A stretch of DNA of 60,420 bases from Deltaproteobacteria bacterium. GTDB lineage: Bacteria > Myxococcota_A > Polyangia > Polyangiales > Sandaracinaceae. The translations under genes and the position numbers were made by a program. This document shows positions 51,696 to 60,420 of the stretch, in pieces (the stretch's first letter is position 1; each line of letters starts with the position of its first letter). The notes under the pieces are model-generated. The model did no database searches, had not been told where the DNA came from, and saw nothing but the letters and a program-made list of their open reading frames with translations. The DNA is taken from the NCBI GenBank assembly GCA_017303575.1, contig JAFLCL010000021.1:1-60420 (forward strand), written 5' to 3'.

Positions 51696-52069
51696 GCGGC
51701 GTCACCTACGACACGGGGGCCCTGATCGCGCTCGAGCGTGGCACCGCCAGCATGCGCGCGCATCGAGTCGTCGCTCTGCGCGAGCGCATCCGCATCGTCG
51801 TCCCCGCTGCCGTGGTGGGCGAGTGGTGGCGCGGACGATCCGACGTTCGCGAAGCCATCCTCGAGAGTGTGCTCGTCGAGCACCTCACGCCCGAGCTCGC
51901 GAAGCGCGCTGGGGAAGCCCTCGCCGCCGTTCGCGACGCGACACTCGTCGATGCGATCGTGATGGCGTCCGCCGCTTCGCGAGGTGACGTGGTCTACACG
52001 TCCGATCCGAAGGACCTCACGCGGCTGCACGAGCACTTTCGCTCCGTGCGCCGCGTGATCGCCGTCTGA
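51692..52069 (+). CDS. vapC: VapC-like PIN-domain toxin
   Basis: The 125-residue product (GTG 51692) is a PIN nuclease: Asp7 in TYDTGAL, Glu44 in VVGEWW, Asp87 in LVDAIVMA and Asp105 in YTSDPKDL form the expected acidic set. VapC toxins cleave tRNA or rRNA sites. Translational coupling and the overlap with vapB support a functional pair. It sits between the permease and aminotransferase genes. Confidence 0.88.
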   Translation: MSGVTYDTGALIALERGTASMRAHRVVALRERIRIVVPAAVVGEWWRGRSDVREAILESVLVEHLTPELAKRAGEALAAVRDATLVDAIVMASAASRGDVVYTSDPKDLTRLHEHFRSVRRVIAV

Positions 52070-52126
52070 GCCTGATCTGAGGGACCGAGAAAGATTCGAG
52101 ACGCCGCTCTCGGGGAGCCAGCCGGC

Positions 52127-52227
52127 GGGGGCGAAGCCCCCTTGAGGCGCGAGCGATGGAGGAGCGACGCGACGAAGGAGCGATGGGGGTGCGGGGGTCG
52201 GGCCCCCGCATCGAGCGCCGGAGGCGC
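52127..52227. repeat. Three consecutive GC-rich stem-loops between vapC and the aminotransferase
   Basis: Hairpin 1 is GGGGGC-GAA-GCCCCC (52127-52141). Hairpin 2 is TGCGGGGG and CCCCCGCA around a 5-nt loop (52190-52210). Hairpin 3 is GCGCC-GGA-GGCGC (52215-52227). Between them GAGCGATGG occurs twice and GGAGCGA-type units repeat. The region lies between convergent genes, so it may work as a bidirectional terminator. It also looks like a dispersed intergenic repeat element, but copies elsewhere cannot be seen here. Confidence 0.6.
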
Positions 52228-52234
52228 GGGCAAC

Positions 52235-53554
52235 TCAGCCCTCGAAGACCTCGTCGACGAGGCTCAGGCCGCGGTCGATGATCTCGAAGCCCTCGTTCAT
52301 CTGCTGCTCGGTGATGCAGAGCGGCGGATTGCACATGACGAGGCTCTGCGAGATCACGGTGAAGAGGCCGTTGTCGCGGAAGAACTTGTTGAGCTTGCCG
52401 ATGACCGGGTGCGCGCCGGCATAAGGCACGAGGCGCTCGCCCTTCGCGTTCTTGCGGAGCTCGATCGCGCCGAAGAGGCCGATGTTGCGGTGCGTCAGCA
52501 CGCTCCGGTGCTTCTCCTTCATCTGCACCATGTGGCCCTGCATCACCTCGCCCATACGCGCGCTGTTCTCGATCAGCTTCTCGCTCTCGAGCACGTCGAT
52601 GACCGCCATCGCGGCGGACAAGCACATCGGGTGCGCGTTGTAGGTGAGGCCTCCGGAGAAGACGTTCTCGCGGAAGTGGTTGGCGATCTTGTCGCTCACG
52701 CCCATCACGCCGAGCGGCATGTACGAAGAGGTGAGGCCCTTCGCCATCGTGACGATGTCGGGGACGATGTCGCCGTGCTCGAAGGCGAAGCGCTTTCCCG
52801 TGCGGCCCCAGCCCGCCATCACCTCGTCGCACACGAGCAGGATCCCGTACTTCTCGAGCAGCGCCTTGAGGCCCTTCAGGTAGCCCTTGGGCGGCGGGAG
52901 GATGCCATTGGTGCCTGTGACGGTCTCGATGAACATCGCCGCGATGTTCTTCGGGTTCTCGTACTGGATGACCTCTTCGAGGTACGTGAGGTTGTTCTTC
53001 ACCACCTCTTCGTCGTTCGATCCGAACGAGTACTCGTACGGATGAGGATCCATGACGCGCACGACACCGTTCATGCCCGGCTCGTTGGGCCAGCGTCGCG
53101 GATCGCCCGTCAGCGAGATGCCGCCGTGCGTGGCACCGTGGTAGCTGCGGTAGCGCGCGAGGATCTTGTGACGTCCCGAGTACTGGCGTGCTGCCTTGAT
53201 GGCGTTCTCGTTCGCCTCGGCCCCGCCCAGCGTATAGAAGAACGTATTGAGGTCACCGGGGCAGAGCTCGGCGAGGCGCTTGCTCAAGCGCGCGCGGACC
53301 TCGGTGGCCATGCCCGGATACGCGAACACGAGCGACTTGGCCTGGGCCGCGATCGCCTCGACCACGTGCGGATGGCCGTGCCCGATGTTCACGCTCATCA
53401 GCTGGCTGTTCCAATCGAGCCAGCGCTGACCCTCGGGCGAGTAGAGATAGACGCCCTCGGCGCGGGCGACCGGGATCGGATCGATCTTGCCGGTCGCAGA
53501 CCACGAGAAGAGGCTGTGCTGGAGGCACAGATCGACCATTTCCTTCGACGACAT
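52235..53554 (-). CDS. Class III (omega-amino-acid-type) aminotransferase
   Basis: The 439-residue product (ATG 53554) has class III features: YSPEGQRWLDWNSQLMSVNIGH, FFYTLGGAEANENAIK, RYRSYHGATHGG, the PLP-nitrogen Asp in LLVCDEVMAGWGRTG and the Schiff-base Lys in VTMAKGLTSSYMPLG. Class III enzymes move amino groups from beta-alanine, GABA or similar donors. Given nearby pyrimidine-catabolism genes, beta-alanine to malonate semialdehyde is the likely reaction. It is not directly next to the dehydrogenase gene, being separated by lipoprotein genes. Confidence 0.9.
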   Translation of the reverse strand: MSSKEMVDLCLQHSLFSWSATGKIDPIPVARAEGVYLYSPEGQRWLDWNSQLMSVNIGHGHPHVVEAIAAQAKSLVFAYPGMATEVRARLSKRLAELCPGDLNTFFYTLGGAEANENAIKAARQYSGRHKILARYRSYHGATHGGISLTGDPRRWPNEPGMNGVVRVMDPHPYEYSFGSNDEEVVKNNLTYLEEVIQYENPKNIAAMFIETVTGTNGILPPPKGYLKGLKALLEKYGILLVCDEVMAGWGRTGKRFAFEHGDIVPDIVTMAKGLTSSYMPLGVMGVSDKIANHFRENVFSGGLTYNAHPMCLSAAMAVIDVLESEKLIENSARMGEVMQGHMVQMKEKHRSVLTHRNIGLFGAIELRKNAKGERLVPYAGAHPVIGKLNKFFRDNGLFTVISQSLVMCNPPLCITEQQMNEGFEIIDRGLSLVDEVFEG

Positions 53555-53666
53555 GCTCACGTGGGGCTCCGTTGTCTTTCGTGCGAATCGGACTCGCAGC
53601 GTCGTCCGACGCGGGGAAACCTTCAAGCTCGCCGTGCCTACCACGACGCCGTGCGATGCTCCGCCG

Positions 53667-54887
53667 ATGCGGGACGTCTTTCTCCTCGTCACGTTGATCT
53701 CGATGTGCTCGTCGGGCTGCTCGGGCACGGATCAGGCGCCGACGCCGACACCCTCGACCACGCCCGTCCTCGAGCCGCCTCCTCCGCCGCCGCCCATCGC
53801 TGCGCCTGCGACGACACAGCCGTCACCGGCGCCGAGCGTCACGCCGACCGCAGTCACGCCGACCGCAGTCACGCCGGGAGCAGTCACCCATGGAGACACA
53901 GCTGCCGACCGCATCGCGCGCATGCAGGCGAACGCCGCCGAGGCGTCGCGCATGCGAGCGCGCGACACGCACCTCCGGGCGGGGCGCCGCCTCGCGCACG
54001 CGAACGATCACGAAGGCGCCCTGCGCGAGCTCGAGGCAGGCCTCGCGATCACGCCGACGGACGCGACGCTCCTGTGCGAAGCGGGCCTGCAGGCCTACCG
54101 CCTCGGGCGGCTCGACGCGGCGCTCGATCACCTCAACCGCGGCGTGGCGCGCGCAGGGCCGCCCTCCACCAAGGCCGCGTGTCTCTACAACCTCGGCCGC
54201 GTGCTCGAGGATCGCGGGGACCCAGGCGGCGCCGAGTACTGCTACGTGGACTCGCTGGCCCTTCGCCCCAACGCGACGGTGTCCGAGCGACTCGAGGCGC
54301 TCCGCGCCAGCGCGGACGAAGCCGCTGATGACGAGAGCGACGAAGGCTGGGACGAAGACGATGGGGTGGCGCTCAGCCTCGACGCGCTCGAGCGCGCCGA
54401 GCCGTTCCGGTCGATCGCCGAGATGTGCTCGGCGGTCGGCGGCGCTTGTGACGGCGACGACCAGCGCTTCGCGCCCGAACAGCCGAGCGAGACGCTGCGT
54501 GAGTTCTTCGTCGTCGACATCGACTCGCGCGAGGACATGGCGCTTGTCGGCTTCCTCGTCGTCCACTCGGATCGTGGCTTCCGTGTCGCGGGGCGCGTCA
54601 CCTGGACGGACTCCACCGACAGCTACGGTCGCCTCGAGGCGGTGGAGCACGTGACCGGAGTGCGCTTCGAGGGAGGCGCTGTGATCGTGGAGATCGCCGG
54701 TCACTACGACGAGCCCGAGGGCGAGGCCGAGGCGTACTGGCGCTGCGAGTCCGACCACCCCGACGACGACGACGCGCGCGAGGCCTGCTTCGACGAAGCA
54801 CGCGACGACCTCGGCGAGCCCGAGCACTGGACGAGCACGATCCGCTTCGTGACGAGGGACGGGCAGCTCGTGCGCGACGACGGCTGA
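53667..54887 (+). CDS. Lipoprotein with Pro/Thr-rich linker and TPR-like repeats
   Basis: The 406-residue product (ATG 53667) has lipobox CSSGC (Cys18), a Pro/Thr/Ala linker with short repeats of VTPTA, and helical TPR-like repeats at about 100-200 (RRLAHANDHEGALRELEAGL; EAGLQAYRLGRLDAALDHL; YNLGRVLEDRGDPGGAEYC). An acidic patch and a C-terminal beta-rich domain of about 140 residues follow. It is divergent from the aminotransferase gene across 112 bp. The function is unknown. Confidence 0.78.
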   Translation: MRDVFLLVTLISMCSSGCSGTDQAPTPTPSTTPVLEPPPPPPPIAAPATTQPSPAPSVTPTAVTPTAVTPGAVTHGDTAADRIARMQANAAEASRMRARDTHLRAGRRLAHANDHEGALRELEAGLAITPTDATLLCEAGLQAYRLGRLDAALDHLNRGVARAGPPSTKAACLYNLGRVLEDRGDPGGAEYCYVDSLALRPNATVSERLEALRASADEAADDESDEGWDEDDGVALSLDALERAEPFRSIAEMCSAVGGACDGDDQRFAPEQPSETLREFFVVDIDSREDMALVGFLVVHSDRGFRVAGRVTWTDSTDSYGRLEAVEHVTGVRFEGGAVIVEIAGHYDEPEGEAEAYWRCESDHPDDDDAREACFDEARDDLGEPEHWTSTIRFVTRDGQLVRDDG

Positions 54888-54891
54888 GCGG

Positions 54892-55422
54892 CTACTCGGA
54901 CTCGGCGCAGGTGCTCGTCGTGAGCATCGGATCGCCCGCGGTGACCGTGACGCGCTCGGGGCCTTCTTCAAAGTCGTTGTTGATGAAGAAGCCGAACGAA
55001 GGATCGGTTCCGTCGAGACACGCGCCGTCGCCGTCCGCGTCGATCCACAGCTGACCGAGCTCGCCGAAGAGGTCTCGCGGGAACGCGCCCGGAAGGACGA
55101 GGTCTGCGTCGCCACCGACGAGCGTCGCGCTCGCGGGACCGTGTCGCTCGCCGATCGAGGTGTCGGTGGCGTGCACCGTCGCGCGATCGCCCTCGTACGC
55201 ATCGAAGCCGCGGAGCTCCACGATCAGATCGACGCGCGGACGCGATGCATCGTCCAGAGGTGCGTCGGGCACGGGCGGAGCATCGGCGCTCGGAGCCGCG
55301 TCCGGCTCGTTGGCTCGCGCGTCGAGGACGAGCCCCGCGTCGTCTGCGGCGTGGCTCGCGCCACAGCCCGTCACGATCACGAGGGAGAGGGAGAGCGAGA
55401 CACCGAAGCGACGTGAGGTCAT
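54892..55422 (-). CDS. Small lipoprotein with Asp/Ala-rich linker
   Basis: The 176-residue product (ATG 55422) has lipobox IVTGC (Cys20), an Asp/Ala/Pro linker to about 62, and a C-terminal beta domain (VDLIVELRGFDAYEGDRATVHA; LWIDADGDGACLDG). The DADGDG segment is reminiscent of a Ca-binding loop. It meets the preceding gene stop-to-stop with 4 bp. No function is recognised. Confidence 0.75.
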   Translation of the reverse strand: MTSRRFGVSLSLSLVIVTGCGASHAADDAGLVLDARANEPDAAPSADAPPVPDAPLDDASRPRVDLIVELRGFDAYEGDRATVHATDTSIGERHGPASATLVGGDADLVLPGAFPRDLFGELGQLWIDADGDGACLDGTDPSFGFFINNDFEEGPERVTVTAGDPMLTTSTCAESE

Positions 55423-55511
55423 GAGCGGATCATGACGGCCCTTGGCTCGGCGCGGCAGCCTCGGAGCGGCGATGGCAGCCATCGAGCCCGTCGATGCGCA
55501 CGCCGCTACGG

Positions 55512-55546
55512 CTCGCCGTCACAATGTCGTGCTTTCTGACGGCGAG
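55512..55546. promoter_or_regulatory. Perfect 10-bp inverted repeat in a 155-bp gap
   Basis: CTCGCCGTCA (55512-55521) and TGACGGCGAG (55537-55546) are exact reverse complements around a 15-nt spacer. It lies between the stop of the SH3b lipoprotein gene (55578) and the start of the small lipoprotein gene (55422), both on the minus strand. There is no T tract on either side, so an operator or RNA structure is more likely than an intrinsic terminator. Confidence 0.4.
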
Positions 55547-55577
55547 GTAGTCACATCGCAACGACCATCGCTGCGTG

Positions 55578-56687
55578 TCAGTCGCAGGCGCGCGGTGCAG
55601 GGGGCAGCGCGGGGCAGCGGAGGGCGGACTCGTGCACCCAGCCTGCGGGTGTGGTCGTGACGTGGAACCACGAGCCGACGTGATCGTCCGCGTTCGGACG
55701 CGCGCCCGGCTCGAGCGTCGTGAGCACGGGGCTTCGACCGCTCGGGCCGGCGCGTACGTTCGTGGGCGTCCCGCTCGGATCCACGATCTCGCAGGGCGCC
55801 TCGAGGTAGCTCGGGTGGAAGCACTCGAGGCGCGACGACCATCCGTCGGAAGGACTGCTGAGCTCGAAGAACGCTCGTCCGCCCACCGCGACCACGCTCT
55901 CTGGCGAGCCGCCCCAGCGGTCGTGGAGCTCGCGCCCATCGCGGATCACGTGAGCCTGATTCCCGAGCACGATCGTGATCCCGACGGCGGGGAGCTCGAG
56001 CACACGATAGTCCGCTGCCGCAGGCGGATCCGCGTACTCGGCGTCGGTCTCGCGCACGAGGTCCACGAGCTCGATCGGCGCCGGCTCGCGAAATTCGCTT
56101 CGCGCGAGGCGCGTCGCGACCACGTCGTCGGGACGCGCGCCGACCGCAGCCGAGAGGCCCCTCGGACACCCCTCGAGCTCGAGCGCGAGGTAGGTCATCT
56201 CGAGGCCCTCCTCGCCGTCCTCTGCCGTGGTCACGGAGTGCAGTCGGCGAGCGCGTCGCGCGCGCGTCTCACAGCGGCTGAGCCGCTGAGCGTCGACCAC
56301 GACGATGGGAACGTCGGGGATCGGCTCGATCGCGACGTCCCGCATCGCGAGCCAGCCGTGGTGGATCGGCGCGAACGCGACGATCGGCCCCGCCGGCCGC
56401 GGCACGGGCGCGACCTCGACGAGCACCGTCCGCACTCCCTCGTCGCCCGACCTGTCGGGCGAGAGCTCCATCACCTCGCCGAACACGATCTCTTCGCGGC
56501 GCGAGGGCGGAGGCTCGTCGGGCGACGACGGCGCGGCGCTCGGCGGCGGCCTGGGATCCTCCGTCGGCGCCGGCGCATGGACGCTCGCGGGGTTGGGCAC
56601 GGGCGGCGCAGGCGCCGCGGGCGGATCACTGCAGCCCGCGGCGCTCACGAGCACCGTCGTGCACGCGAGAACGAAGAGCCAGCGCAC
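55578..56687 (-). CDS. Lipoprotein with C-terminal SH3b-like domain
   Basis: The 369-residue product starts at GTG 56687, 5 bp after the dehydrogenase stop. It has lipobox SAAGC (Cys19), a Pro-rich linker, two mixed domains of unknown fold, and a C-terminal SH3b-like segment (TNVRAGPSGRSPVLTTLEPG; WFHVTTTPAGWVHESAL) that often binds peptidoglycan or metal. Its closeness to the dehydrogenase gene suggests co-transcription but not a shared function. Confidence 0.8.
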   Translation of the reverse strand: MRWLFVLACTTVLVSAAGCSDPPAAPAPPVPNPASVHAPAPTEDPRPPPSAAPSSPDEPPPSRREEIVFGEVMELSPDRSGDEGVRTVLVEVAPVPRPAGPIVAFAPIHHGWLAMRDVAIEPIPDVPIVVVDAQRLSRCETRARRARRLHSVTTAEDGEEGLEMTYLALELEGCPRGLSAAVGARPDDVVATRLARSEFREPAPIELVDLVRETDAEYADPPAAADYRVLELPAVGITIVLGNQAHVIRDGRELHDRWGGSPESVVAVGGRAFFELSSPSDGWSSRLECFHPSYLEAPCEIVDPSGTPTNVRAGPSGRSPVLTTLEPGARPNADDHVGSWFHVTTTPAGWVHESALRCPALPPAPRACD

Positions 56688-56692
56688 GCGGC

Positions 56693-58183
56693 TCAGCTCA
56701 TCCAGGTGGCGTCCTTCTGGAGCGCCCACTTGCTCGTGATCTTCCGCTGACGTGTCCAGAAGCGGTATCCGTCCCAGCCAGTCATGTTGCCGTGACCGAA
56801 GGCCGAGTCGTTCCAGCCCCCGAAGCCGAAGGGCTCGCGCGGGACCGGGACACCGACGTTCACGCCGCACATGCCGGCCTCGACGTTGTCCATCACGCGG
56901 CGCGCGACATCGCCGCTCGTCGTGTAGACGCTCGACGCGTTGCCATACGGGTTGGCGTTCTCGATCTCGAGCGCCTTCTCGATGTTGGGAACACGGATGA
57001 CGGACAGCACGGGCCCGAAGATCTCTTCCTTGCCCGCGGGGATGTCCGTCGACATGCCGTCGAGGATCGTCGCGCCCACCCAGTAGCCGGTGTCGGTGCC
57101 GCGCTGCGCACGACCATCGAGCACGACCTTCGCGCCGCGCTTCTCGGCGTCGTCGATGTAGCCGCGGATGCGCTTCTCGCTCGCCTCGTTGATGATCGGG
57201 CCGAGATCGTGGCCCGCCTTCATCTTCGCCGCGCGCTCCTTGATCGCGTCGAGGATGTGATCGCAGTCGCCCACCGCGAGGAGCACGCTCGCCGCCATGC
57301 AGCGCTGACCCGCGCAGCCAGTGAACGAGGCGACGACGTTCTCGACCGTCACGTCGACGTCGGCGTCGGGCACGACGATGAGGTGGTTCTTGGCGCCGCC
57401 GAGGCACAGCGCGCGCTTGCCGTTCGTCGACGCGCGGCCGTAGACGGCCTTGGCCACGGCGGTCGAGCCGACGAAGCCCACGGCCTTGATGCTCGGGTGA
57501 TCGCAGAAGGCCTCGACCACCGCGCGACCGCCCTGAACGATGTTGAAGACGCCCTTCGGCAAGCCTGCTTGATCGAGCATCTGCGCGAGGCGCATGGAGC
57601 TCAGCGGGACCTGCTCACTGGCCTTGAGGAGGAACGCATTTCCGCCGACGAGCGCCTGCGGGAGCATCCACATCGGGACCATGAGCGGGAAGTTGAACGG
57701 CGTGACGCCGGCGACCACACCGAGCGGCTCGTAGACAATCTCGCACGCGACGCCGCGGCTCACCTCGAGCTGGTTGCCCGACGCGAGGTTCGGGAGCGAG
57801 CAGCCGTACTCCACGCACTCGATGGCCTTCTCCACCTCGGCCTTCGCCTCGGGAAAGATCTTCCCGTTCTCGTGCGTGATCAGCCAGCTGAGTTCCTCGA
57901 TGTTGTCGACCATGAGCTGACGCAGGCGGTAGAGGACCTGCGCGCGGTCGCGAATGGGCCACTCGCGCCACTCCTCGAAGGCCTTCTGCGCGACGACCAC
58001 GGCCGCATCCACGTCCTCGCGAGCGCTCATGACGACATTCGAGATCGGCTTGCCCCAGCGCGGGTTGAGCACTGGCAGCGTTTCCTTCGACGAGCGTGGT
58101 TCCTGGAACTCACCGCCGATGTAGTTCACGGCGTTCGAGTAGGAGGTGAAGTCGTAGGAGCGAGCAGGGAAGTTCGGGATCAT
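56693..58183 (-). CDS. mmsA: CoA-acylating methylmalonate/malonate-semialdehyde dehydrogenase
   Basis: The 496-residue product (ATG 58183, GGAGA ribosome-binding site) is an aldehyde dehydrogenase of the MmsA/IolA group: YIGGEFQEP, TPFNFPLMVPMWMLPQA, GFVGSTAVAK, the nucleophile Cys in FTGCAGQRCMA, then KEEIFGPVLSV and PFGFGGWNDSAFG. It converts malonate or methylmalonate semialdehyde to acetyl- or propionyl-CoA with NAD and CoA. With beta-alanine transamination this is the end of reductive pyrimidine breakdown. A 182-bp gap separates it from the upstream dihydropyrimidinase gene. Confidence 0.93.
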   Translation of the reverse strand: MIPNFPARSYDFTSYSNAVNYIGGEFQEPRSSKETLPVLNPRWGKPISNVVMSAREDVDAAVVVAQKAFEEWREWPIRDRAQVLYRLRQLMVDNIEELSWLITHENGKIFPEAKAEVEKAIECVEYGCSLPNLASGNQLEVSRGVACEIVYEPLGVVAGVTPFNFPLMVPMWMLPQALVGGNAFLLKASEQVPLSSMRLAQMLDQAGLPKGVFNIVQGGRAVVEAFCDHPSIKAVGFVGSTAVAKAVYGRASTNGKRALCLGGAKNHLIVVPDADVDVTVENVVASFTGCAGQRCMAASVLLAVGDCDHILDAIKERAAKMKAGHDLGPIINEASEKRIRGYIDDAEKRGAKVVLDGRAQRGTDTGYWVGATILDGMSTDIPAGKEEIFGPVLSVIRVPNIEKALEIENANPYGNASSVYTTSGDVARRVMDNVEAGMCGVNVGVPVPREPFGFGGWNDSAFGHGNMTGWDGYRFWTRQRKITSKWALQKDATWMS

Positions 58184-58365
58184 GTCAGTCTCCAGTGCAT
58201 TCAGAAGTACGCGACTTTGGCTTCGGTGCGGGCCGCGGCGGTGGGGGGTCCGAAGCTCAGACATCCTCGGCCGGACGGCCTGCGGACTTGGTTGTCTTTC
58301 GCGCCTGCGGCGCGGTGCCCTGGACCCCACCCCCACGGCCCTCGCGCGTTCGGCATCAACGATTC

Positions 58366-60420
<2,055 letters not shown>

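Noticed and set aside
53816..53886. Short GTCACGCCGACCGCA repeats as a regulatory element
   Set aside because: They are in frame and encode the VTPTA linker repeats of the lipoprotein.
58245..58328. Long-range pairing between GGGGTCC and GGACCCC in the gap before the dehydrogenase gene
   Set aside because: Arms are only 7 bp and about 70 nt apart; such matches are expected by chance in GC-rich DNA.

Overview
The window is about 60 kb of very GC-rich, densely coding bacterial DNA. I infer a myxobacterium, most like the Sandaracinus group (Myxococcota), from four traits. These are about ten lipoproteins with Asp/Ala-rich linkers, a Ser/Thr kinase with an HRDIS catalytic loop, FHA/PP2C/zinc-ribbon signalling proteins, and a CorE-like sigma factor with a cysteine-rich tail. 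This placement rests on gene content only. No gene-free stretch exceeds 300 bases. The longest gaps (about 200-230 bases at 617-827, 12952-13172, 18880-19080 and 27647-27873) are divergent or promoter regions and hold the palindromes and the promoter listed below. No phage, insertion sequence, CRISPR array or rRNA was seen. There is one tRNA (Thr, CGT).

Left part (1-14.8 kb): a MoxR-type ATPase (cut by the window edge); a Dam-family adenine methyltransferase behind a GATC-dense palindromic region; a lipoprotein; an aminotransferase divergent from a dihydroneopterin aldolase-cupin fusion that is coupled to a short-chain reductase; an AraC regulator; a long-chain acyl-CoA synthetase; a 50-residue nine-cysteine protein followed by a CorE-like sigma factor; a secreted caspase-like protein; and a MocR regulator.

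Centre (14.8-28.3 kb): this is signalling territory. A TPR/membrane protein, a Ser/Thr kinase and a lipoprotein form one tightly packed minus-strand operon. A second minus-strand run holds an outer-membrane-type protein, a triple zinc-ribbon/double-FHA protein with an in-frame 15-bp tandem repeat, a PP2C phosphatase, an FHA membrane protein and an unknown protein. The clearest sigma-70-type promoter in the window (27710-27737) precedes a small very acidic protein.

Right-centre (28.3-49.8 kb): mixed housekeeping genes. They include threonine aldolase, crotonase, metallophosphoesterase, metallo-beta-lactamase-fold hydrolase, N-formylglutamate amidohydrolase, a PIN-like protein, L,D-transpeptidase, a low-Mr phosphatase coupled to a fructosamine-kinase homologue (probable protein-deglycation pair), a HEIGHH metalloprotease-like protein, a GT2 glycosyltransferase and a FadN-type beta-oxidation enzyme, with several TPR proteins and lipoproteins between them.

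Right end (49.8-60.4 kb): an NCS1 permease, a class III aminotransferase, a CoA-acylating methylmalonate/malonate-semialdehyde dehydrogenase and a dihydropyrimidinase are spread among lipoproteins and a vapBC toxin-antitoxin pair. Together they fit reductive pyrimidine (or hydantoin) catabolism through beta-alanine. The first and third enzymes of that pathway are not in the window.

A global feature is that convergent genes meet almost stop to stop: twelve of fourteen junctions are 50 bp or less, one has zero spacing. Hairpin terminators are therefore rare. Translational coupling by GTGA or TGATG overlaps is common.
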